Shown: positions 7,454 to 15,298 of the stretch, piece by piece
Layout: each line of letters starts with the position of its first letter
How positions within the stretch are numbered: position 1 is the stretch's first letter
From: a virus
IMG/VR virus record: IMGVR_UViG_3300005511_000027
Span: 1-41,462 of that record
Direction: 5' to 3' (one strand)
DNA: 41,462 bases
The notes under the pieces: generated by a model
Told to the model about the DNA's origin: nothing
What the model saw: only the letters and a program-made list of their open reading frames with translations
Databases searched by the model: none
Translations under genes and position numbers: made by a program

Positions 7454-7747
7454 ATGGCTCACGCCCGCTCGTTCCGCACCTTCCTGTCCCTCGCAGCTGC
7501 TGCCTGCCTGATGGCCGCAGCCAGCACCTACTCGACCGTCACCTTCTACGTCTCCCGAACCTGCACCTTCGTTCGCGACACGATGCTCGACTTCCTGCAG
7601 GTGGCCGTGGCCAAGTTCGAGCAGCCGGCGCTGCGCCTCGTTGCCCGCCCGGTCGAGCTGCTCCAGGTCTGCGCCTACGCCCTGCGGCTGGCCAAGCGCG
7701 AACGCCCGCGCGTGACGCCCGGCTGGCGCATGTGCCCCTCCACCTGA
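7454..7747 (+). CDS. Hypothetical exported or membrane protein, 97 aa
   Basis: An AAAGAGG ribosome site precedes the ATG. The N-terminus (ARSFRTFLSLAAAACLMAAAS) reads as a signal peptide or single membrane anchor, followed by FYVSRTCTFVRDTMLDFLQVAV and a basic C-terminus. There is no known family. It follows repeat copy 1 and precedes an accessory membrane protein, so it may be part of the variable region rather than the phage core. Confidence 0.5.
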   Translation: MAHARSFRTFLSLAAAACLMAAASTYSTVTFYVSRTCTFVRDTMLDFLQVAVAKFEQPALRLVARPVELLQVCAYALRLAKRERPRVTPGWRMCPST

Positions 7748-7841
7748 CCTGATTCACCCTCTCCAAGGGCAAGCCGCTGCCGCAAGAGCAGCGCCGGGGG
7801 CAACCGGCAAAAATGTCCTCAGTGCCACGCTATGCTGCGGG

Positions 7842-8444
7842 ATGCCCATTGAAGATATTCGCTTTTTTTGGTCCATGGCTGCATCCGCAGGCATCGGCGC
7901 CACGGTGGCAGCCGTCATCGGCTACCTATTGGTCCGCAACTTTCTTTCCAGCTACCTGACTGAGAAAGGAAAGAACCTCGCGACCAAAGAAGACGTGGCG
8001 CGTATCACGCATGAGATCGAGGGCGTGAAGATCGGGTACACGCTGGTCGCTGAGCACTTCAAGGCCGAGCACCAGCTTCGCCTCGCGGCGCTCGACAAGC
8101 GATTGCAAGCGGCCCAAGAGGCATACACGTTGTGGCGGCAACTGGTTGAAAAGACCCATCACGAAGATGCCGGCTGGGCTGTGCTGGAGTGCCAGAGTTG
8201 GTGGGATCGCAATTGCCTGTATCTCGACGAAGCCGCACGCGATGCGTTCTCACGGGCCATTTTCAGCGCGGGTGGTCACAGAGGACTGCTCAGGAGTGGC
8301 GCATCCGCAGAACTCACGCACGACAACTGGAGGGACGTTGTCGCCGCAGGAGACATCATTGTCCGAAGCGCGGCCTTGCCAGGGCTTACCTCGATGGAAA
8401 GGCAAGGCGCAGCCGACGCGCTCGAGCGCAACGCAGGCACATGA
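7842..8444 (+). CDS. Accessory membrane-anchored protein with LATKEDV motif, 200 aa
   Basis: A transmembrane helix at about residues 9-30 is followed by a short segment (SSYLTEKGKNLATKEDVARI) that is widespread in small bacterial membrane proteins of prophages and defence-rich regions. A long helical/coiled-coil region (HFKAEHQLRLAALDKRLQAAQ) and a mixed C-terminal domain come next. A TATGCT hexamer ends six bases before the ATG, so the mRNA could be nearly leaderless; no clear -35 is seen and no ribosome site. Likely a cargo gene expressed from the lysogen, perhaps superinfection exclusion; that role is inference. Confidence 0.65.
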   Translation: MPIEDIRFFWSMAASAGIGATVAAVIGYLLVRNFLSSYLTEKGKNLATKEDVARITHEIEGVKIGYTLVAEHFKAEHQLRLAALDKRLQAAQEAYTLWRQLVEKTHHEDAGWAVLECQSWWDRNCLYLDEAARDAFSRAIFSAGGHRGLLRSGASAELTHDNWRDVVAAGDIIVRSAALPGLTSMERQGAADALERNAGT

Positions 8445-8460
8445 TCAGCGGACTCGTGGA

Positions 8461-8480
8461 GCACCCCCAGTAGGGTTCGC
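8461..8480 (+). repeat. Dispersed element copy 2 (GCACCCCCAGTAGGGTTCGC)
   Basis: Copy 2 of the five-copy element, 45 bases from its AGTAGGG to the small-terminase ATG. The second block, GGAATCATCC, lies at the same 32-base offset as in copy 1. It starts 16 bases after the stop of the accessory membrane gene. If the element is a promoter, this copy would drive the packaging genes. Confidence 0.8.
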
Positions 8481-8486
8481 AGCATC

Positions 8487-8767
8487 GGTACGCACCCGGA
8501 ATCATCCGGGTCCATGACAGACGCGCGCGTACCCGAAACAGACAAACTTGCGGCCCACTGGCCGACCATCGAAGCCGACTACCGAGCTGGCGTGAAGAGC
8601 GTTCGCCAGATCGCCAGCGAGCACGGTATCTCCGAGGGAGCCGTGCGGAAGAGGGCGAAGCTGCAAACGTGGACTCGCGACCTCTCAGCGCAGATTCAAG
8701 CCAAGGCTGAAGCGCTGGTACGCATGGAGGCGGTACGCAATGAGGTACGCATTAAGGAGCGCGTACC
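8487..8767. repeat. Cluster of six GGTACGC / GCGTACC sites (candidate packaging site)
   Basis: GGTACGCA occurs at 8487-8494, 8717-8724, 8732-8739 and 8744-8751, and the reverse complement GCGTACC at 8527-8533 and 8761-8767. Elsewhere in the window this heptamer turns up only singly and rarely. Inside the gene, all five valines in these sites use GTA, a codon avoided by the surrounding GC-rich genes, which points to selection on the DNA rather than the protein. Small-terminase genes of several phages (P22, SPP1) contain or adjoin their own pac site, so recognition by the terminase small subunit is the favoured reading. Confidence 0.6.
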
Positions 8768-9164
8768 TGATTCCGTGGTCGTGGATGCCAACGCCAATGT
8801 GGTCTACAAGGTCCAGATGGCCCACCGCACGGGCCTGACCAAGCTCTCGAGCCTCCGGGACTCGCTGCTGCTCGAACTCGAAACAGCGGCCACGTCAGAC
8901 CCTAAGCCCGCCGCGGCGCCGCACGGTACCGAGAACCCGCCTGAGGCCGCCACTGGCCTGGCGCTGCCGGTGCGCATTGAATCGCTGAAGAAGCTCGCCG
9001 AGGTCGACGAGAAGATCCGCCGCGGGGAGCGAGAGGCTTACGGCATCGACAAGCTCGTGCCGGACGAAGGCGGCATCGTGAGCAAGCTGAGTGACGCCGA
9101 GCGCGCCAGCCGCCTGGCCGCGCTGTTCGCCATCGCTCAGAAGAGGGCAGCCGATGGCGCCTGA
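8514..9164 (+). CDS. terS: Terminase small subunit (DNA recognition)
   Basis: A 216-residue protein directly before and overlapping the large terminase gene. The N-terminal domain (WPTIEADYRAGVKSVRQIAS, then EHGISEGAVRKRAKLQTW) is a helix-turn-helix of the kind that binds the packaging site in small terminases. A helical middle with VRMEAVRNEVRIKERV and a Pro/Ala linker follow, then a C-terminal oligomerisation-like helix (DAERASRLAALFAIAQKRA). The gene contains an unusual cluster of GGTACGC sites that may be its own DNA target. Identification rests on position and the HTH, since small terminases diverge strongly. Confidence 0.8.
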   Translation: MTDARVPETDKLAAHWPTIEADYRAGVKSVRQIASEHGISEGAVRKRAKLQTWTRDLSAQIQAKAEALVRMEAVRNEVRIKERVPDSVVVDANANVVYKVQMAHRTGLTKLSSLRDSLLLELETAATSDPKPAAAPHGTENPPEAATGLALPVRIESLKKLAEVDEKIRRGEREAYGIDKLVPDEGGIVSKLSDAERASRLAALFAIAQKRAADGA

Positions 9165-10689
9165 CATTTCCGCGCCTGAGCTCGTGAAGCTCATGCCGTT
9201 CCTCACGGACATGGAGCGCGCTGAGCTCGACATCCTGCTGACCGAAGGCCTGCCGCTGTGGATGGCGCAGGTCGGGCCGCAGTCGATGGCACTTGAATCG
9301 ATGGCCGATATCGTCTTCTACGGTGGCTCGGCCGGCGGCGGCAAGACCGATCTGCTGCTCGGCGCCTCGCTCACCCAGCAGGAGCACAGCATCATCTTCC
9401 GCCGCGAGTCCGTGCAGCTCGTGGGCATTGAAGAGCGCATGACCAAGATCCTGGGCACGCGCAAGGGCTACAACAGCCAGGACGGTGTCTGGCGGCTGCC
9501 CGGCAAGCGCGTGCTCGAGCTGGGCAGCGTGAAGGATCCCGACGACTGGATGAAGTACCAGGGCCGGCCGCACGACCTCAAGGCGTTCGACGAGATCACC
9601 CACTTCCTGGAGACCCAATTCCGCACGCTGATCGGCTGGATGCGCACCGACAACCCGAAGGTGCGCCAGCGCGTGATCTGCGCCGGCAACCCGCCGACCA
9701 GCAGCGAGGGCGAATGGGTCATCCGCTTCTGGGCGCCCTGGCTCGATCCGAAGCACCCGAACCCGGCCAAGCCCGGCGAACTGCGGTGGTTCGTGACGGA
9801 CGAACTGGGCAAGGACATGGAGGTGCCCGGGCCCGAGCCGGTGATGGTCGGCAAGGAGTTGATGACGCCCAAGAGCCGGACGTTCATCCCCTCATCGGTC
9901 GACGACAACCTCTACCTCAGCATGACCGGCTACAAGGCCACGCTGCAGTCGCTGCCGGAGCCGCTGCGCTCGCAGATGCTGCGTGGAGACTTCATGGCCG
10001 GCCGCAGCGACCCGGTCTGGCAGCTGATCCCCACCGAGTGGATCAAGGCCGCCCAGGCGCGCTGGAAGCAGAAGGAGAAGAAGGGCCCGATGTCGGCCGT
10101 CGGTCTCGACGTCGCGCGCGGTGGCATCGACAAGACCTCGGCCGCGCGCCGGCACGGCAGCTGGTTCGATGAGCTGTCGACCGTGCCCGGCATCGCCACC
10201 AACGACGGGCCGAAGGGCGCCGCCTTCGTGGTGGGTCTGATCCGCAACGGCGCGCCGGTGGCGGTGGACGCGATCGGCGTGGGCGTGTCGGTGCTCGACT
10301 TCCTGCGTGGCCTGAACGTGCTGTGTGTGCCCGTGGTCGGCTCGGAGAAGAGCGACATGATGGACAAGACCGGCAACCTGCGCTTCCGCAACAAGCGCGC
10401 CGAGATGTACTGGCTCATGCGCGAGGCGCTCGACCCCACGGCCGAAGACCCGATCGCGCTGCCGCCCGACGATGAGCTGCTGGCCGACCTCTGCGCCGTT
10501 CGCTACAAGGTCGTTCAGCTCGGCCGCTTCGCCGCCATCCTGGTCCGCGACAAGGACGAGATCCGGGAGGTGCTCGGCCGCTCGCCCGACAAGGGCGACT
10601 CCGTGGCCCAGACCTTCCTGTCCGACATCCCCGAGGTCGTGGCACTGCACGAAACCTCTCCACGTGAGGCGCCCGACTGGCGCTACTGA
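9154..10689 (+). CDS. terL: Terminase large subunit (packaging ATPase-nuclease)
   Basis: The motor that cuts and pumps phage DNA into the prohead. From the ATG that follows an AGAGGG site and overlaps the small subunit gene, the protein is 511 residues. Walker A is GGSAGGGKTD at residues 57-66; Walker B is LKAFDEITHF at 142-151. A coupling motif-like CAGNPPTSSEG follows. The C-terminal nuclease domain begins near AVGLDVARGGIDKT, with further acidic residues in VAVDAIGVG and in the late DELLADL segment. The length and the two-domain layout are normal for the family. Confidence 0.93.
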   Translation: MAPDISAPELVKLMPFLTDMERAELDILLTEGLPLWMAQVGPQSMALESMADIVFYGGSAGGGKTDLLLGASLTQQEHSIIFRRESVQLVGIEERMTKILGTRKGYNSQDGVWRLPGKRVLELGSVKDPDDWMKYQGRPHDLKAFDEITHFLETQFRTLIGWMRTDNPKVRQRVICAGNPPTSSEGEWVIRFWAPWLDPKHPNPAKPGELRWFVTDELGKDMEVPGPEPVMVGKELMTPKSRTFIPSSVDDNLYLSMTGYKATLQSLPEPLRSQMLRGDFMAGRSDPVWQLIPTEWIKAAQARWKQKEKKGPMSAVGLDVARGGIDKTSAARRHGSWFDELSTVPGIATNDGPKGAAFVVGLIRNGAPVAVDAIGVGVSVLDFLRGLNVLCVPVVGSEKSDMMDKTGNLRFRNKRAEMYWLMREALDPTAEDPIALPPDDELLADLCAVRYKVVQLGRFAAILVRDKDEIREVLGRSPDKGDSVAQTFLSDIPEVVALHETSPREAPDWRY

Positions 10690-10697
10690 GAACCACC

Positions 10698-12992
10698 ATG
10701 ACCGCATCCACCCTCGAACTGAATGGCTCTGGACCTCGCACGCCCGACAAGGACGCCGAAACCGGCGCGCTGACGCTCGACGAGTTCAGCCAGTACTTCC
10801 ACGAGATCGAAGAGCAGCCGGGCTGGCGCGCGAAGGCTGACCGCGAGATGGAGTACTACGACGGCAACCAGCTGAGCTCCGAGGTCCTGCAGCGACAGCA
10901 GCAGATCGGCATGCCGCCCGCCATCGAGCCGCTGATTGGGCCCGCCATCGATGCTGTGCTCGGGCTGGAGGCCAAGACGCGCGCCGACTGGCGCGTCCAG
11001 CCGGACGCCGAGGACCCGAGCGGCGATGCGGTCGCGAAGGCCCTCAACTTCAAGCTCAACAAGGCCGAGCGCAAGAGCAAGGCCGACAAGGCGTGCTCGG
11101 ACGCGTTCAAGACGCAGGTTGCCGCGGGCATCGGCTGGGTGGAGGTCTCCCGCAACCCCAATCCCTTTCAGTTCCCGTATCGGTGCAAGGCCATTCACCG
11201 CAACGAGATCTGGTGGGACATGCTGGCCACCGAGGAAGACATCTGCGACGCTCGCTACCTGATCCGGCGGCGCTGGACGCCCACGGCGCAGGCCAAGCTG
11301 ATGTTTCCCGACAAGAAGGACCTGATCGGGCAGGTGGTCAGCGGCTGGCCGATCTACGAAGGCCTCGGCACCACCGAAGGCGGCACTTCCACCGACCTGG
11401 TCAGCGCATGGGACCAGCAACGCGGCTGGAGTGTGGAAGAGCAGCAGTGGCGCGACATGACGGGCAAGCGCGTGTGCCTGTTCGAAGTCTGGTACCGGCG
11501 CTGGAACCGCGTGCTCGTGCTCAAGATGCCCGATGGCCGCGTGGTGGAGTACGACCGCAACAACAAGCTGCATGTGCAGTTCGTGGCCATCGGCGCCACG
11601 GTGCCGGAATGGGCGATCGTGCCGAAGATGCGCATGTCGATGTGGATGGGCCCGCACCGCCTCTCCGACATGCCCACGCCGTACCGGCATCAGAAATTCC
11701 CCTACGTGCCGTTCTGGGGCAAGAAGGAAGACCGCACCGGCGTGCCCTACGGCCTGGTGCGCGGCATGATGTACATGCAGGACAACGTCAACGCCACGAA
11801 CAGCAAGCTGCGTTGGGGCCTGTCGGCGGTGCGCACCGAGCGCACGAAGGGCGCCGTCAATGGGACCGACGAGCAGTTCCGCCGAGAGGTCGGGCGCGTC
11901 GATGCCGACATCATCCTCAACCAGGAGCACATGGCGAAGCCGGGCGCATCGTTCAAGGTGCAGCGAGACTTCGAGCTCAACCAGCAGCAGTACCAGATGC
12001 TGCAGGACTCGCGCGCCGGCATCCAGCGGGTCAGCGGCATCTCGCCCAGCCTGCAGGGCGCACAGGGCGACGCGAACTCCGGCATCCAGGAAGCCACGCA
12101 GCTCGAGCAGAGCACCCAGGCTCTGGCCGAGATCAACGACAACTTCGCCACGAGCCGCGCCGAGGTGGGCGATCTGCTGCTGTCGCTGATCGTCGAGGAC
12201 ATGATCGGCCGCGAAGAGACGGTTGTCATCAAGGGCGATCCGCTGCGCGAAGAGCAGGTGGTGAAGCTGAATTCGCCGGTTCAGGACGAAGACGGCATCA
12301 CCTACCTCGACAACGACGTCGAGCGCACCATGCTCAAGGTCGCTCTCAACGACGTGCCCAGCACGCCGAGCTACCGCAGCCAGCAGCTGTCGGCCATGTC
12401 CGAGGCCTTCAAGGCCATGCCGCCGCAGTTCCAGCAAGTGGCCATGCCGTACCTGATCGCGCTCATGGATCTGCCGAACCGCGAAGACATCATCAAAGCG
12501 GTGCGCGAGGCTGCCAAGCAGATGACGCCCGAGCAGATGCAGGAGCGCATCGACGAGGCGGTCAACCAAGCGCGCATGGCGGATGCCCGTGACCTCAAGC
12601 TGCAAGAGTTGTCGATGCGGTATCCGAAGGAGAAGCTGGACGCCGAGATCGGCGAGATCCTGGCCAAGTCCTTCAAGACCTACGTCGAGGGCCTGTATTC
12701 GGCCAACCAGACCGGCGCGACCATCGCGATGAACCCGGCGATCGCGCCGGTGGCCGATGCGGTGGCCGAGGCTGCAGGCTACCGGCCGCCGAACCCCGTC
12801 GGCGTCGATCCGAACCTGCCGGTGCCAGCTGGCCTGCCGTCCGCGGCCGTGGCGGACGTTGCTGGCACGCCGGGTGTCGCGGAGAACACCAGCCCAGCGC
12901 TGCCGCCCGTGCCGCCAGGCCCGGGGTCGCCGTTGGACGGCGCGGAGCGCGGCATTGAGACCGAGAGGGCTACAGACAACGTTCCCGCCTAA
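10698..12992 (+). CDS. Portal protein, P22 type
   Basis: The dodecameric ring through which DNA enters and leaves the capsid. At 764 residues it has the length and features of the P22 gp1 family: WRAKADREMEYYDGNQ near the start, PPAIEPLIGPAIDAVLGLEA, a KIAVNIAV-like helix region (ACSDAFKTQVAAGIGWVEV), a long clip/stem with GMMYMQDNVNATNSKLRWGL, and a Gln/Glu-rich C-terminal barrel (QEATQLEQSTQALAEINDNF). The start ATG follows a short gap after the terminase. The last 70 residues are Pro/Ala-rich. Its stop overlaps the stop of the convergent accessory gene, which suggests that gene was inserted exactly at the portal end. Confidence 0.9.
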   Translation: MTASTLELNGSGPRTPDKDAETGALTLDEFSQYFHEIEEQPGWRAKADREMEYYDGNQLSSEVLQRQQQIGMPPAIEPLIGPAIDAVLGLEAKTRADWRVQPDAEDPSGDAVAKALNFKLNKAERKSKADKACSDAFKTQVAAGIGWVEVSRNPNPFQFPYRCKAIHRNEIWWDMLATEEDICDARYLIRRRWTPTAQAKLMFPDKKDLIGQVVSGWPIYEGLGTTEGGTSTDLVSAWDQQRGWSVEEQQWRDMTGKRVCLFEVWYRRWNRVLVLKMPDGRVVEYDRNNKLHVQFVAIGATVPEWAIVPKMRMSMWMGPHRLSDMPTPYRHQKFPYVPFWGKKEDRTGVPYGLVRGMMYMQDNVNATNSKLRWGLSAVRTERTKGAVNGTDEQFRREVGRVDADIILNQEHMAKPGASFKVQRDFELNQQQYQMLQDSRAGIQRVSGISPSLQGAQGDANSGIQEATQLEQSTQALAEINDNFATSRAEVGDLLLSLIVEDMIGREETVVIKGDPLREEQVVKLNSPVQDEDGITYLDNDVERTMLKVALNDVPSTPSYRSQQLSAMSEAFKAMPPQFQQVAMPYLIALMDLPNREDIIKAVREAAKQMTPEQMQERIDEAVNQARMADARDLKLQELSMRYPKEKLDAEIGEILAKSFKTYVEGLYSANQTGATIAMNPAIAPVADAVAEAAGYRPPNPVGVDPNLPVPAGLPSAAVADVAGTPGVAENTSPALPPVPPGPGSPLDGAERGIETERATDNVPA

Positions 12993-14020
12993 ACGAGTGT
13001 CAACTGAAAAGCGCCGGCGTTATTGAAGTCCATCGCCCGGAGGCCGATTTCCGGTAGTTCCATTGACATTCTCATCGCCGATGTGAAGGTGCCCGCGAAG
13101 GTCTGCCCGGTGAGGTGTCCGACAGCCTCCCAAATGACATGCATGCGGAAGTCCACAGGTGCGATGCTGTGCTTCCACGTATTGATATCGATGGTTGGTG
13201 TCCCCTTCGGGATCACGAATTCGCGTGCAGATCGAAACGTCGTTGGTTTCGCGGGATCAGTCGAAAGGGTGTTGTCATCGGTCAAGAGTTCGACGACGTT
13301 CAGCCCGATCTGCTCGTTCATCGCCTGCAAAACCGTGATCCCGACCTCCGACCTATAGGTGACTGCAATTCCACCCTCAAGCCTGCGGGCAGCGAAGCCG
13401 TCAACAATGTTGACCGTCATCTGATCGACCGGCGCAACCGCGGGTTCAAGCCGGTGCACCCGCAAGCGGCCGCTGCTGATCCGCACCCGGGACCGCAGAC
13501 CAGGGCCGAGTGGTTCTCCGTAGTCGATCACAACGTCGGGGAAGTCACGAAGAATTCCTTCCGGACCGAGTGTGTTGGTGATGGCGCCGAGTCGCTTCGG
13601 AATATCTTCGTAGGCGAAGTCCAGTACAGCTGCGCTGTCCGGCCCGCGATTGGTGACGTAGAGCCGAAAATGCCGACCGTTCGTGACAAGAAAATAGGCG
13701 GCACGAACTTCTGCGTGGTTGGCGTATGACCACGCCTGAGCCGCTACCGCAGCGTCCAGCGGAACGGACGGTGCCTTGGCCTCTACCACCCATCGAACTC
13801 TTCGGCCGGCTTCAAGGATGTAGTCGGCCTTGCCTCGCAGGGGCGGATCCGTGGCCTTCTCTCGTCCAAGCTGCACTTGACTGTAGGCCAGATTGAGCTC
13901 TCGCAGCACGTTGTGCTCCGTTCCGGTTCTATATCCCAACTTCCTGATGAGAGGTGCGATCACCTCCTCGCGAACATCCGTCTCGTTCATCGCGTCGAAA
14001 ACAGGCGCTATCAGTTCCAT
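12989..14020 (-). CDS. Stand-alone HsdR N-terminal-domain (PD-(D/E)XK) protein, accessory
   Basis: A 343-residue protein resembling only the N-terminal nuclease domain of type I restriction HsdR. Seen are VREEVIAPLIRKLGYRTGTE, GKADYIL (Asp of the PD motif), WVVEAKAP (the ExK pair) and AYFLVTNGRHFRLY, in family order. No helicase motor follows; the C-terminal half (VDQMTVNIVDGFAARRLEGG) is unassigned. The ATG at 14020 has GGAGGG before it; longer frames run antisense into the scaffold gene and were not used. It lies opposite to all neighbours between portal and scaffold, has lower GC, and is followed by repeat copy 3. A defence or superinfection role is inferred. Confidence 0.75.
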   Translation of the reverse strand: MELIAPVFDAMNETDVREEVIAPLIRKLGYRTGTEHNVLRELNLAYSQVQLGREKATDPPLRGKADYILEAGRRVRWVVEAKAPSVPLDAAVAAQAWSYANHAEVRAAYFLVTNGRHFRLYVTNRGPDSAAVLDFAYEDIPKRLGAITNTLGPEGILRDFPDVVIDYGEPLGPGLRSRVRISSGRLRVHRLEPAVAPVDQMTVNIVDGFAARRLEGGIAVTYRSEVGITVLQAMNEQIGLNVVELLTDDNTLSTDPAKPTTFRSAREFVIPKGTPTIDINTWKHSIAPVDFRMHVIWEAVGHLTGQTFAGTFTSAMRMSMELPEIGLRAMDFNNAGAFQLTLV

Positions 14021-14056
14021 GGGTTGTCCCTCCTGCTCACAGCGTAGCGCACTGCA

Positions 14057-14080
14057 GCACTCCCCCCAGTAGGGTTCGCC
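14057..14080 (+). repeat. Dispersed element copy 3 (GCACTCCCCCCAGTAGGGTTCG)
   Basis: Copy 3, between the divergent start of the HsdR-N gene and the scaffold gene, 119 bases before the scaffold ATG. It shares a longer 3' flank with copy 4: TTCGCCC, then TCCTT, TCG and CACGAT, with GAT 35 bases after AGTAGGG in both. Confidence 0.8.
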
Positions 14081-14186
14081 CGCTCGTTCCTTCCTCGACA
14101 CGATCACGCCCAGCAACGCCATCCCGGCGAAGCAACCACCAAGACCTTTGGCGGCCACGGCGAGATGTGGCAAGGAACTGGAACAC

Positions 14187-15275
14187 ATGGCAAATATCGA
14201 GCAGTTTTTGGAGAAGCACGCGGATGCCGACGGCAACGTGAGCGAGGAAGCGATGGCCCGCCTTCTGACGGGCGGCATCGAGGGCGATACCGCGGCAGCT
14301 CCGGCTGTGGCGGACACCGGCGCGCCCGCCGCCGGCACCGAAGCACCGACCGACGCCCCCGCTGCCGCTCCGGCTGCACCAGCACCCGCACCTGCTGCGC
14401 CCGCACCGGCTCCCGCGCCGACGGATGCACCGGCAGCTGCACCAGCTGCAACCACCGCGCCTGCACCTGCAGCAGCCCCGGCTGCCGCTGAAGCCGACTC
14501 GGTGATCCTGGCGAAGGATGGAAAGCACACCATCCCGTACCAGAAGCTGGTCAGCGCGCGGGAGGAAGCGAAGTCTGCAACGGCACGGGCCGAGCAGGCA
14601 GAGCGCGACGCGGCGCAACTGCGGGAGCAGCTGGCGAAAGCCACCGTCGCTCCGGCAGCTGCGCCGGGGCCGGCCGCGGCACCCGCTGCGGCCTCCGACC
14701 TTTTCGGTGACTTCTCCGATCAGGCGTTGAAGAAGGGCGTTGACAGTCTGGTCGCGGATGCGCTGGGCAAGTTCAAGTCCGAGATCGCCGCCGACATCGG
14801 CCCGGTCAAGAAGCAGGTCGCTGAGAGCGCTGCGGAAACGCACTTCCGGACCATCTACACGAAGCACCCCGACACGGATTCCATCGTCGAGAGCGCCGAG
14901 TACCAGCAATGGCTCGCGTCGCAACCGTCGCTTGTGCGCCAGACGTACGAGACCGTGTTGGCCAAGGGTACGGCGTCGCAGGTGATCGAGATGCTGGACA
15001 CCTACAAGGCTGCTCAACCCGCCACCGCGCCCGCGCCGGCGCCTGCACCTGCCGCGGCCCCCGCCCCGGCAGTCGACCCGCAGAAGAAGGCCGACGAGGT
15101 CATTGCCTCGGTCAAGCCGAAGACGCCCACCAGCCTGACGGATGTTCCGGCCGGCTCGCAGGTGCATCACGACGAAGCCGAAGCAATGGCCGAAATGAGC
15201 CCGCTCGACCTCATGGCCAAGTTCGAGGGCAAGACGCCCGCGCAGATCGAAGCCTTGATGCGAAAGCTGGTGTGA
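14187..15275 (+). CDS. Probable capsid scaffold protein
   Basis: A 362-residue protein directly before the coat gene, the usual place for a scaffold. I start at the ATG with AAGGA ten bases before it (MANIEQFLEKHADADGNVSE); an in-frame TTG 39 bases earlier has no ribosome site. Two long Ala/Pro tracts (about residues 35-105 and 275-300) flank a coiled-coil region (REEAKSATARAEQAERDAAQ) and a helical middle (DFSDQALKKGVDSLVADALG). The C-terminus (DLMAKFEGKTPAQIEALMRK) is a helical end of the sort that contacts coat. No protease motif is visible. Confidence 0.75.
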   Translation: MANIEQFLEKHADADGNVSEEAMARLLTGGIEGDTAAAPAVADTGAPAAGTEAPTDAPAAAPAAPAPAPAAPAPAPAPTDAPAAAPAATTAPAPAAAPAAAEADSVILAKDGKHTIPYQKLVSAREEAKSATARAEQAERDAAQLREQLAKATVAPAAAPGPAAAPAAASDLFGDFSDQALKKGVDSLVADALGKFKSEIAADIGPVKKQVAESAAETHFRTIYTKHPDTDSIVESAEYQQWLASQPSLVRQTYETVLAKGTASQVIEMLDTYKAAQPATAPAPAPAPAAAPAPAVDPQKKADEVIASVKPKTPTSLTDVPAGSQVHHDEAEAMAEMSPLDLMAKFEGKTPAQIEALMRKLV

Positions 15276-15298
15276 CCAATCCCGCCACGGAGTTCTGA

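Noticed and set aside
10683-12605. Very long minus-strand open frame opposite the portal gene (640 codons); similar frames opposite coat (15455-16624), tail (17886-19811) and scaffold genes
   Set aside because: Typical shadow frames of GC-rich coding sequence: His/Arg/Leu-rich, no ribosome sites, no family resemblance, while the plus-strand frames are clear phage proteins.
14021-14644. Longer version of the HsdR-N gene starting inside the scaffold gene region
   Set aside because: The added part is a Ala/Gly low-complexity mirror of the scaffold Ala/Pro tract; the ATG at 14020 has a good GGAGGG site.
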